DNA from: Capitulum mitella | Taxonomy: Eukaryota; Arthropoda; Thecostraca; Pollicipedomorpha; Pollicipedidae | NCBI GenBank assembly: GCA_030062745.1 | Contig: CP099842.1 | Coordinates: 8,749,838 to 8,813,837, forward strand | Direction of reading: 5' to 3' | DNA: 64,000 nucleotides | In this document: one piece after another, positions 11,401 through 22,506 of the stretch | Position numbering within the stretch: the first letter of the stretch is position 1 | Layout of the letters: every line of letters begins with the position of its first letter | The notes under the pieces: generated by a model | What the model was told of the DNA's origin: nothing | What the model saw: the letters and a program-made list of their open reading frames with translations, nothing else | The model's database searches: none | Translations under genes and position numbers: made by a program

Positions 11401-14400
11401 ACTTAGCCACGACGATCACATGGAGATATTTAGACATAAAACATAAATACTTTCGACGAAAGCTCATCAAAACAGGTACTCTAAAACACATAAATGCCGA
11501 TACACTCACAAACACAGATCACACCCTGCATATAGAACAAACGACGACATGCCAACATGAAGCATTCATTTGTTCTGGAAATGTCTAAAGGTATGTCTAA
11601 TGTCCTGATAGTATGTGATTACGTCAAGTCTGAGTGTGGATATATTTAATGTGCACACATGATTGTTTCAAATATAAGGACACATCAGTAACTAGCACCG
11701 TGTCGCTATGAGTATACGTGTAATAATGGCTCTTTCCACATTCGATCGCTCGTCGTAGGGCTTTGTAACTAGCATTATTTTTCTAACGCACAACGGTCAA
11801 GCACCAGTGTCTCAGACAATCGCCTGCCCTTTCCATAGTCCGCATGGCAACTGGAATGCCGTATCGTACGTGGTTCCCTACTTTTTTGAAAATTTGACTT
11901 CCTTCCTGAATAGGAGATTTACTTTGTGAGTGAAAGCAGTGTATCTGCCAATGTATGTTGGTAGGCTGACGCCGAATACAACACATGCATGGCATGCAAT
12001 CGTCACTGTAATGCACCAGTGGACATGTCGACACAGTGGTGGTGAAACTGCAACACGTAAGCATGCGACGGATAAATTTATCACCTTTATTCCGCCAGAC
12101 TCAGGCTTCTTGTCGTGCTCCTACAAAACATGGAAACTGATGAGGTAAAACAGTCCTGTAGTCTATTGACGGCGGCAAACGAACTCAGTGGGTCGGAAAT
12201 ATTCGTGTTTCAATTAAATAAAGCGAACAGAATATTGTAAGCAATCCAGTACCTGCCATGTACTTTCACAGGACAACATTCCAGGAAAAAATGGGAGCCT
12301 CTGCCTCTTTGCAAGCATCGATCGTCAAAACCTGCAGAATCTATCTGCTAGGAAGGAAAAGAGGGAATACAGTTCTTCATTCCCTAAATGTGCTTCGGCT
12401 TCGTTGTCCCGATGCACATCGAAGGGGTTTGTTGTGTGTCGAGGAAAGCCATTACAGTGGGACTTGTCTCAGAGTATATTCTGCTGACCCTGACTGGCGG
12501 TCTATGATAGCTGTAGTCAGCAGCACTCCGCAGAATATCTCAACTATTCCCAATTAAAAACATGCCAGAACATCTCTCGATTGGCCTGGATGGTGTCTGG
12601 AACACCGCTGCTGCTACCCCGGCGTCAATCCATTCCGGTCCATTTTGTTTCCTGCAGCATGCAGAACAGTTTGTCCGCCGAATCACATCCTGTGTTCCGG
12701 ACCGTAACGTTTCAGGGACAGAATGCCCTCTGAGGTTAGTTTCGTCACGGAGCGAAACTCACGTCCTCCGTTGATTTGCGGCGCAGATCCTCCAGCAGCT
12801 TCAGCAGCGGAGTGATGTCGTCCACGTACTGGTAGCAGCGGGAGTACACGTCCACCTGTCCACAGACAGAAGGGGCCCTGACACACGCTGTACCCTGTGA
12901 TGTGCTTAACCGCTGTGCGAGTAAACGTCCATCTGTCCACAGACAGCGCGGGTCCTGACACACGCTGTTCCTTCTGATGCGCTTAACTGTTCGGGGAGTA
13001 TACGTACATTCGCTTGTCCCAAGGCACCACGAGTCTTGACACACGCTGTAGCTGATGGCGTAGTAAGTGTTCCGTGTAAACGATCACTTATGTTTCGAAT
13101 CTGTATGACTGGGTTGGCTAAACAACTTGTTGCTCTTGTGTTCAATAGCTGAGTGAACCTGTATACTGGTTTTGACAAATAAATAAATGGACATGAGCCT
13201 AAACGTGGCCATTCCAGCTGGATCTACCCATTATGCCGGTTTACCATTAACGAATGTCATCTCGATTAATTGCATCGTGCACACGAATTAGAGCGAATGG
13301 TGTTCCACTCTCGTCGACGTTTCACGAATAAGCTTTGCTAGTTTGGAAAATGTGAACGTTTTCGGCACTCGTCTTTTCTAGCAAATGTCTACAAACTTGA
13401 GGAAATAAGATTAATCAAAAACTTTGTTGTGGAACTATACACCGATATCCTGTAACACGGACCTGCGAAGGCCAATGAACGCAATCGTTTTCTGACACGC
13501 GCCCTCTCGTGACATCACACAACAGTTGCAGTCAGGGAACGGCCGAACTAGATACACGGCAAAACCGTAGGAAATCGCTTTCAACATCCGTCAATGTAGA
13601 TTTTGGGACATACTGTGCAGTGCAGATTGGCTTCCACGACTACAGGCTACAACTTCGCGATTTCAATTTAAAGTCACGTGTTCAGGCGGAGCAATCCCGT
13701 TACGTGGCGCACATGGAGCATGGTAATGTCGCTTTCTGGCCGTATATTTCGCCCGTTGCCTGACACCAAAAACTAAAACATTTGACATTCCATGGACTCA
13801 GCGGTTCTCACCGGCGCGAGGTCTCTCTCTCTCTCTCTCTCTCGCTCTCTCTCCCCTCTATCTTTATCTCTCTACCCGCACCCTCCTCTTTGCTGCTCCC
13901 TTACTCGTTCTGTCCCCTCACCTTGCGCATGTTCTCCTCGATGCCCGGCAACACCTCGGTGTGGCGCTGGATCAGGGCCTCCAGGCGCTTCTTCTCCGTC
14001 TCCAGGTTCTGGTCCGACTTCTGGTTCAGCAGCTTCAGCATCTCGTGCAGCCACGCCTTCAGCTCATCGCGCTTCAGGTTCTTGCATTGGTACTGCGACA
14101 CGAGGGATATGTCTCATTGTCTCATTGTCTCACTGATTAAGCTCCGGAACGCGAGGCCATTTCCGAACGGCTTAAGTGGTAAAATACGCTCAAATACGTC
14201 AGCAAGTACAGAAGCCATTTTGCAGCCAATCGGAAGGATAGAGTCTTTTTGCTTTTCCATCTGGATAATTGTTCTTAGATGTCACACATAGCATGCGAGC
14301 AGATCGAATAAAGGACTGTATAAGGATGGGCATGAGATTTTAATATGTCTTGCTGGTAACATCATCGTTACCGGTCATCATCTTGAACAAGCTGACAGGG

Positions 14401-17400
14401 CACAGATAATGCGCGTAATCGGATGTGATGATATAAAAAGAACTGTCATCTAAAACGTTCATTCCTTGAAAGCATCGGAATCAGATTGTGCTTAAAAGCG
14501 ATTTTTTCAGCAGCGTGGCTGGGTCAATTCAGCGAATCATGCAATGCAAGGTTAGCTTCAGATACAAGAATATGACTGGAACCCACAGATAAAACCGACT
14601 CCCGGACAGCCCTCGCTGATCCATTGAGAGGGGAGAGCGTGCTGTGGACGAGGCATCATGCACATACCTTACCGCTGGCTACTCTGTTCTGAAACAGCTG
14701 CGGACGGGCCGGTGGAAGGCGTCCACTCCTAAAACAGGGCCGCAGCGCTGGTCACCTGCATGCTGCGACGTGACATCCAGGGCACTGATTCGGCTAAGAG
14801 TTGCACTGAAACTGCACCGAGCTGAGCGAGACCCGATCGGCTCAGGGGGACTAGCTACTCTAGCCACGTTGCTCAGCTCGACGGTACACACACACGCATA
14901 TGGTTCCGCACGGGAGTATAGCTGGTGCGTTCTACCATCGCCCGTCCTTCTTCATAACATCCAGCAGTGGGTTTTGAACTAGGATTAACTCTAATTCACG
15001 ACTCTCGAGCTAAGGAATAACACTGCCGTGATCTCACGACTAACAGCTCTAACAACGCGTGCCGATCCTGTTTACAGTTTACTGCCCACCACAGTCATAC
15101 CCGGTGGCAACTATACCCCGCCCTTTGTTACCGTCCACGGGCTATGCTACTTATACAAAACGACTGGTGTTCACGGAAACCAAGCACAGTTTGTCGCACT
15201 TCACCGTCAAACAGAGTATCGACTCCCATGCAGACATGTGCCGGGATCCCCATGGAATTAAGGTTATCCCCGTTTTGCGTCGGATTCTGAGCTGACCAGG
15301 GTAAGCGTTGCGTCACCTGGGCACCGCTTTGCTCCGGTGGGACACATTTCCAAGATGACGCAATGACCCGCCCAGGTCAATGAGGAGGCTGCGTACAACA
15401 CGGGGATAACTTGCATCCTATCGGGATCCAGTGACAAGTTTGCAGTCCCATGTAAGCCAAACCATGCATGATCATTAAGATTGTGCTAAAAAGCAGACAC
15501 TAGAATGCTAGCATCAGAGTCGAAATAAGTACTTAACCCGCCCCCGACTGGGGGAAGCGGTTGACCGCCCCCAAAGGTTTTTCCGAGATTGCGAGAGAAC
15601 AAACAAACGCAACGCCACAAAACTTTGTATACCTTTTGCTTCATCATCTTTACACCTTGTGTCCAGTTTTTAATATCAGGTCATGTGGGGTGTTTGACCT
15701 ATATCAGGGCAAGTGGACATATGTCCAAAAAGGTTTAGCGCCCTGTAGTTTTTTTCGGAAGACATGATATGACAATAAAATTTCCAAAGGTTAGAGACTT
15801 TGATAAATGCAACAAATCTGCTATCTCGGATTTTTCGGAAATGCCCGGGTCATTCACCTAAGGTCAAGCCCGTTTTCAACATAAGTCGTTTTGTTTCGAA
15901 AATCGGCAGGATTTTTTAAAACAGTTTGAGTATGGAGAGATCCAGGCATCCAGTTTCCGTCAATGGGCAAAGTTACAATGATCTCCGACCACTGCACTGA
16001 GGTCACGTCACGAATAACTGTTGTGAGTCAAAATGCACAGCCATCAAAATCGGCGATGAATGACTCAGATGGGGTTGAAAATGTCAGAACCAGCTCGCAC
16101 AATTGCAACTAATGCCAAGAAGTTCAAAGAGCTAAAAAAAAACGCATATTTAGGAAATAAACAGACATTTGCGAATAAAGCTTCGCCAGTTGTAAAGATT
16201 GATAACTACTGAGTTTTTCCAAAATGTAAGCATGAGAAATCATCACAAGAACCACTAGGATCAAGAAACAACACTTGGAAAGACATATTTTGCCAAAATA
16301 AAGGAACGCTAAAATTAGTTCCCGTTAATTTCATATCACCTTCGTCGGCGGCTCCCGCCGCGCAGCGAAAAACGCACGAAAATCACCGTGTCTTTAATTC
16401 AACGTTTCCGTGTACATATATGAAGCAAATTAGAGAAATTAGGCGTGTATCGGCATCTGTGGATTTTTACATGTCCGCTGGTGCCTTTATCTAGACTTTT
16501 ATTGTCACAGCCCTTGAGATGCAGGCCGTTTTTCGGTCTCGTGCAGGCGGCTATGAGAAAACATATACCTAGGGCGTAAATTACGTATTATCCAAAACTA
16601 ACAGTGAGACCAGATTTGAACTCTAATTGTCACGTGCTTTCCAACGGCGTATTTATTTTTATCGTGCGACCAACTGTTCGTGAGTTAGAGGGGGCCGTCA
16701 ACCCCCCCCCCCAATCGGGCGTGCATGGCGCCGACCCACAGTCGGGGGCGAGTTAAAGAATCATATGCCGGACGTCGAAAATCTGCCGTTTACCCTGTTT
16801 TATGCTCTTCTGATGGCGCCAGTGACGTTTTCGGCAGTCTTTTGGCCTAGAAGAAGTTAGTTCAGATCACAAACTTTCGTTTAAGTCCGGTTTCGTCCAA
16901 ATCGGCATTATCGGCCTTATATATAGCCCAAGCAGATAGGCAAATCTCAGGGTGGGGCTAAATCGGGCCAAGCTCCGACTTCAAACAAAATCCATCGAAT
17001 GAAAAAAGGTTAAACTTGGGGTTTTGGATTCATCGTCCGTTTCACAAAAAAAGAGAATGGTTTCGAAGTCATGCCAAAGGAACGAAACTGGCGTAAATTT
17101 CTGCATTGGTTTGTAGTGGAAAAATGTTTGAGATGACGAGGAAGTCACAGATACATCTAAGCTTAAATGTTCACAAAACAACATGCAGTGGCAAAGCTTG
17201 GGATGATACTTTCGCTGTTCATATAGTTGACAGATTCTCAAACCTCGTCCAAAAAAGATCAATGCTTAATAAAATGCCATCCGAAGAAGAATGTGATACG
17301 TTGTAAATCAGCACTTTCTCTGATATGCGCACTAAAAAAAAAATACGCTCCGAACACCACGGCTCGGGTTACATAGTTTTCCGAACGTACGACTCCGAGA

Positions 17401-18121
17401 GACCCCCAAAATCTCGTCGCAAATGATGTCTTTGTCATTGACTCATCGGTGGGGTGGTGGGGGCCAAATGCCAAATTCTGCCATATGCTCATGATGCATG
17501 CCAAAATTTAAAAGAAAAAGCAGCAATTTTATGTACTTGACCTCATATTTGACGCACGGGAAAAGCGTGTAATGTTTGTTTTAGCAGCAAATATATGATC
17601 ACTTTTCCGTATTCCTGCAAAACCGCTTAATATCCAATGTGGACTCTTTGGCTCCAGGGGGGAGGGCATGCCTTCTCCCCTTGGCTACGTCCCTAACTCC
17701 AGGAATACACATTGTGTGAAAATCTCAGGACTGGGCCAAAAAATGATGCACGAAGTGCGCGGACTAAAATTCAGCTCTACTCGCAACCTTATAAGGCACG
17801 TTTATTTCTGAATGTATCTGACATTTATTTACTCTTGCAATCGTCACCGCGCTCGAGGCGGTGTCCACGAATGCCAACATCTCGTCTGCGACAAGACAGC
17901 CTGCTTCCTTGGCGACAGGAGCTGGTCACCGAGCGCCACAGGGGTGCGGCCCTTACCCGGAACTGGTCCCGCATGCGGCGAAACTCGCGAGACGTGTACA
18001 CTTTGTTGGTGATGAGCTTCTTGCTGCTCTCCTCCAGCGCGTCCATCCACTTGTTCATCTCATCCACGCGGAAGTCGTACACTTCCTTGATGAAGTGGTA
18101 GTTCTCGGACCAACAGGCCAT
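5491..18121 (-). CDS. Spectrin-repeat protein, nesprin/Msp-300-like at best (11 coding exons, about 594 aa)
   Basis: Exons in transcript order: 18121-17957, 14092-13922, 12855-12763, 10065-9837, 9443-9187, 8850-8764, 8334-8139, 7646-7510, 7243-7130, 6863-6663, 5625-5491. Every junction has AG/GT ends, and phases agree throughout (0,0,0,1,0,0,1,0,0,0). The ATG at 18119-18121 has a strong GCCGCCATGG context in GC-rich DNA, but the frame stays open upstream, so an earlier start or upstream exon is possible. The product is an almost continuous series of amphipathic helices with the tryptophans typical of spectrin-repeat helix A, for example EMNKWMDALE (aa 21-30), LKAWLHEMLK (66-75), LAWLKTGQEQLD (about 344-355), FQPWVAEVEDRI (about 451-462) and VQGWVAAAEK (555-564). 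There is no CH, PH, KASH or transmembrane segment. Such proteins usually act as cytoskeletal or membrane-linked rods. About five repeats make it far smaller than a full nesprin. The exact family is inference. Confidence 0.82.
10190..12680. other. Intron of the spectrin-repeat gene, no gene; (TTA)n microsatellite
   Basis: A TTA/ATT trinucleotide-rich microsatellite lies at about 10255-10345. The rest is unique-looking intron with no exon in phase with its neighbours and no repeat that I recognise. Confidence 0.6.
13820..13862. repeat. (CT)n microsatellite next to an exon
   Basis: A CT dinucleotide run about 60 bp beyond the donor of the exon ending at 13922. On the transcribed minus strand it is a GA-rich stretch at the start of the intron. 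Confidence 0.9.
14093..15532. other. Intron of the spectrin-repeat gene, nothing recognised
   Basis: I searched between the exons at 17957 and 14092 for a further helical exon in phase 0 and found none. Short ORFs around 14.65-14.98 kb show no spectrin-like pattern. Confidence 0.5.
15533..16756. mobile_element. piggyBac-like non-autonomous element with TTAA target duplications
   Basis: TTAA at 15533-15536 and 16753-16756 bounds 1216 bp with inverted ends: CCCGCCCCCGACTG at 15537-15550, and at the right end CTCGCCCCCGACTG read inward on the minus strand (16752-16739), one mismatch in 14. A second inverted block, GGTTGACCGCCCCC at about 15560-15574, matches GGGGGCCGTCAACC near 16691-16704. The right end therefore looks partly duplicated. 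TTAA duplication with C-rich ends is the hallmark of piggyBac. No transposase is present inside, so the copy is non-autonomous. Confidence 0.7.
17455..17702. mobile_element. Short TIR-type element (MITE), copy 1
   Basis: From 'gggggccaaatgcc' to 'cttggctacgtccct' this matches 55478-55711 block by block. Shared blocks include 'caaatgcca', 'cagcaattttatgtact', a 'catatttgacgcac' block and 'ccttggctacgtccct'. The right end, read on the minus strand, begins AGGGACGTAGCCAAGG, a typical terminal sequence of hAT-like MITEs. The left end is not sharp. Confidence 0.65.
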
Positions 18122-18340
18122 GGCGGCGGCGGAGGGGTGCGGCGGGAGCAAGAGGCACACACCGGGCCGACCGGACGGTGGATAGCCGGGGGCACTCCTG
18201 GCCGGGCCGGTCCCCGCGCCGGCCGAGGGGAGGGGTCGCAGCTGCGCGCGCCGCCTCGGGGCGCCGTTCCCATCTCCCCCGCCCCCGCCCCTCCTCCCAG
18301 TTCTGCTGACGGCCAACGGCTGTCCTGGGCGGAGTAAACG
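18122..18340. promoter_or_regulatory. GC-rich upstream region of the spectrin-repeat gene
   Basis: Directly upstream of the minus-strand ATG at 18121 the sequence turns very GC- and CpG-rich. It has no AG acceptor near the ATG, which supports a first exon with a 5' UTR and a CpG-type promoter here. An in-frame upstream ATG (18386-18388) means an N-terminal extension cannot be excluded. Confidence 0.5.
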
Positions 18341-19555
18341 GAACAGTCGGTCTGAATGCCTCACATTCATCAGGCCCCATGGAAACACCTGCCAACAGTT
18401 TCTTGGCCTAGATCGTCGGTTTCGAGCCTACCTCAACTATTGCGCTGTTGGACACCGCACTGGTTGAGCTGTTTACCATTGCTGCTTTCACTTGTTTGTA
18501 TAGAAAACATCTAGGAGGCAAGATCACGACGGCTTTAGGTTTTCAAGAGGAATTGTTCGGGCTCTACGGAACAGAGGTGCTCTGAATACTCTGCAAGTGA
18601 AATAACATCCAGTTATTCTTCGTCTGTCCTATGGATCAATGGTTCACCCGCTTCAAATAAAATGACCTTTAAGAACCTGTGTGTTATATATGTATATACT
18701 GTGTTAACCTTATAACCCCATACCACAATTCAGTTCGATGCGGTGCGAGTTCGCGAGCCAGCAGCGTCGGAACCTCTGTGGAGATGGAGAGGGAAAACGT
18801 GATTTTTACTTCGTTTCTTTCCATATACCGCCATAGGGTTAATGTTAAAAGTTGCCCAAAGTTAGCGGGGGGGGGGGAGCTGCCCTCACTGCCCCTCGGT
18901 TCCTGCGCCCCTGTCGCGAGCTCGTTCGAATGCAAAGTAAGACTCGCAATTGTTCAAGTCAAGAAAAATGTTTTTAGAACTACTTAAGATGTCAGAGTAA
19001 ACCTCCGTCCTACTTTCTTTGCACAAAAATTTCGCTTTCGTCTGTTCCTGGAGGGCTAGACGGTATGGCCGATTCCATGCAGGGAGGGCGGATTCGGCCC
19101 CACTGAGATCACGAGAACTACACATCCGATTTTATCGCAACAAACGGCAATTGATTTGCCATGACGTAAAGTGCACTTTTAAAACAAGAGCTTTCAAATC
19201 AAAAATCAAAATTTTCTTTCAAAAAAGAAGAAAAGAGAAGGTTTTCAAAATTTTGAAAGGGATGGATAGAGGAGGGCAAAAATATCAAAATGAGGGTGCT
19301 TTTGGACTTCTTATAACTTTGTTGTCTATCGACCGATTTCGATTAAATTGGCATGAATCGAGAGATTATGGATGGAACCTTTACCATTGGTACACATATT
19401 TCAAATTTTGGTAAAATTCATAGGTGTTCACAGGATTTCAAAAATAGGAGGATTAGTTTTTCAACAACTGAATGAACAAGAAAGGTAAAGACACTTTTTT
19501 GGCTTCTGTATACTAAAGAAGTACAAATCGTACCACAATGTTTTCACAATGTTAG
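18341..19555. other. Intergenic, no gene; repeat-like G-run at 18.87 kb
   Basis: No exon is seen. The stretch around 18830-18915, with a G-run followed by 'gcccctcggttcctgcgcccctg', resembles the ends of short TIR elements like those near 42.4 and 43.1 kb, but I could not find both ends. Confidence 0.45.
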
Positions 19556-20130
19556 CATAGGCGGTACCAGGGACATGAAAAAGGGGGAACTGTCATGGTC
19601 ACCTGCTCTTCAAATCAACTTGTCACCTTTGACCTTAAATGACCTCCAGTGACCTAGGTTCACTTGGAATGATTTTGTGTGCATTTAATATGATCTGTAA
19701 ACGTTTTCAGTCATTTGAATTCACTCGATTTCAAAAATTCCATTTTACGGCTATAAGGATATAGGGTATAGGGTACGCGCACTGACATTTTAGGTCAAAG
19801 CTCAGTGGCCCGACCTGACATCAAGCTGAATCTTCATAAACAAGTAGAGGGCACTTTTCTACGTCACATATATTCGGGGTTTGGCATTTCAAAAAAATAG
19901 CGCCGAAATTATTACTCTAAAACCAAATTTTTATTTTTGACCTTGGTTTGGCCTTGTAAAGTGACCTCAGATAAACAAAATTGTATTTACACATTACCGA
20001 ACTATTAAGCTATACATTCATATAAAGTTTCAGGTTTTATCTTAAAAACGCTAGTTTTGGCCGTCATTTTCCTTTTACCCTCAACCTCTCTGCCTCTGCC
20101 TCTCAAAAACATTACCTGGCTCCGCCCCTG
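19556..20130. mobile_element. Short TIR element, about 575 bp
   Basis: The left end, CATAGGCGGTACCAGGGACATG, and the right end read on the minus strand, CAGGGGCGGAGCCAGGTAATG, align with few mismatches, giving imperfect TIRs of about 20 bp. The inside is non-coding and rich in TGACC/GGTCA. Flanking octamers (aatgttag and ggcaagat) do not match, so no target duplication is seen. Probably a decayed hAT-type MITE. Confidence 0.55.
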
Positions 20131-22506
20131 GGCAAGATATACTTTCGAAATTTTGTCACAGTACGTAGAAAGAATAGCTAGGAAAAGTCACCAAGTTTCG
20201 CAAAGCCACGTCAAAAACCCTGGAATTGGAAAGCAAAAAACTCGAGGGGAGGATTCAGCCCCAACTGCCGGGAATAGGTTAACCCGGAACTAACCGGCAC
20301 CCTGATGTGGGCGGCCGGAGCCCGGTCGGGGAGCGTGTCGGCACCCCCTCCCCCTCCCCCATCTCGCGAAAGAACGTCGGGGAAAAATGAAATTTATATT
20401 ATTGGAAAGCTGGCCATGAGTACGTTTCAAACCAGCCAGTTTTTGGAAAATTTGGAAAAACAATGCAGTTTTTAGCCTACACGTGAAAAACGCCAAATTT
20501 GAAACAGCTCTAGCTCCGCGCTTCATACAGCTACAGAAATTCTGAGCGCGCCAATGGAAAGCTCATAGGATATACATTACGGTGACGTAATTTAAAACAT
20601 GCATTTGACCACACATTATATCAGATGGCCTCATATCATCATTTTTCATTTCGTTATATTTGTGAGGTTTTCAACGTCGCTGGCGAGTTCTGCCCATGTA
20701 TGCTTCTAAAACGGTATAAATGGATTGCAAAAACGTTTTTTTTCAACATCAACAGACTGGAACGCCCAGGAAACGGCGTGACCTGACCTAACCCTGTGGC
20801 CTGACCTAACATTCAGCCATTTTCTTTGCTTCATCTCGTGTTTTGTCGAGGATCAATCATTATGCAAACAAAAGAGCAAGGAGTATCATTGGAATGAGAC
20901 TTATTGGGTTCCCACGGCCGTGATCAAAAGGATGTTATATAAGGTCGATCATATGACCTGACCTGACGTAAGACCATGACTTGATATGAGGAAAAATTGG
21001 GTTTTATCTTTTTATGCCTGAATCTGCCATTGACTCATGAAATAAACCGGAGATATAAAGCTAGACATCTGAATATCAACTCAGCTTCTACCACGGTGAC
21101 CTCCATGACGTCAGGTCGCCTAAGGTCATGTCACAGCATGGAAGTGCTTGTGCAATTTTGGACTACAACGTCGATTTCAGTGCCTATATTTACCCCAGAT
21201 GTCATTCAAACGGGTTTTATTCCTTTTCCCCCGTTTACCCCAAATGTGACATGACCTGACCTCATCACCTGTGTGTGTCGCTATTCGTAACATGTAGGTC
21301 AACACTGTCTGCCCTGATAGTGATTTTCTTGGCCAAGGCAGGGCCTATTTTAACATGTTAACTGGGGGGAAATGCCCCCCCCAGTCGGACACTTTGCCCC
21401 CCCCCCCAGTCAAGATCCTTTGCCCATGCAAAGAAAAAAACAGCCAGGTGTACTAGCGTACCCAGGAAGGCATTCCATAAAGCGCTGCGCTCGCAAAGCA
21501 GCATCTTATCAACGAAGGATGTGTTGAATCACTGAGTAATGTGGGAGCACACTTAGAAGCATCACTTTGTAATACGTATTGCAGGCACACCTAGTGACAG
21601 CTGGCGAGCGTGTTTCGTAATTAGTACGCCGGCACCCGATGACGCGATTGTCTGGTGTGAGGCCAAGGCGTTTCATTGCATCGTAAGCACGTTAAAAATG
21701 ATGATAACCATCTTTGATGTGTTCAAGCGCAAGAAAACTGAAGGGCGAGCTGGTGCGCAGGGCGGTTTCGCTATGGTGAGATAAGGTTTATATGAATGCG
21801 GTAACAGTCCAGCAGTGCTGTAGTCATCACCAATCATCTTGATCCGAAAACCCTGCTAAAATCCCAGTACCTGATTGGTAGAACTTCATTGAACTAGGCG
21901 GTTAAACCCGAGTTTTACGCGAGGAAAACGGAAAATTAATCAGTCATATATTAAAACCGCCAATCTTGCTGCTCCTAGTGCATGGGTTTGAGCATCCCAT
22001 GAGAATGCTTCATCTGCTTAACGAACACGGCATGGCCCAGACTGCAGATAATGACGAATTTTGATGATATCTCACTGAGGCGGGCCTAAGGCGATATTTC
22101 AGTCTGAGGTGACTTTTTTATTTTGGGGCCGATAATCTGGAAATAGAGTGGTTTGTCGTGCCTGTGCTGGGACAGCTTTTACACTTTTGCGCAGTGTTGA
22201 AAAACATATGGCCAAAATTCGGTGAGAAACTGGAATTTTGGGGATAGATTAGATCAACAGAAACTATCGCGGACAGGCATCCTACTGCCTGATTTAGGGA
22301 AGAATCGAAGCTGCCGCAACATCTCGTCAATATTCTGTCCATCGTTTGCAGACTGTGACATATATTTGAAGTACCACACCTTGCCATGCTACGGTAACCC
22401 ACGGTGCCGGTCTGGCAATTTCCCGCGCGTTCTTAGACGTCAGGATATTTAAGGACCACCTGCGTCAATGCAGAAAGTACCTCTTATAACGGAAGTCTGT
22501 ACCACT

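Noticed and set aside
14644-14982. 112-codon ORF as an additional spectrin exon
   Set aside because: It lies on the plus strand, and the minus-strand counterpart has no helical heptad pattern. The flanking exons already join in phase 0.
17825-18388. N-terminal extension of the spectrin-repeat protein from the ATG at 18386-18388
   Set aside because: The extra 89 residues are Gly/Arg/Pro-rich translation of GC-rich DNA. The ATG at 18121 has a much better start context, but the extension is not excluded.
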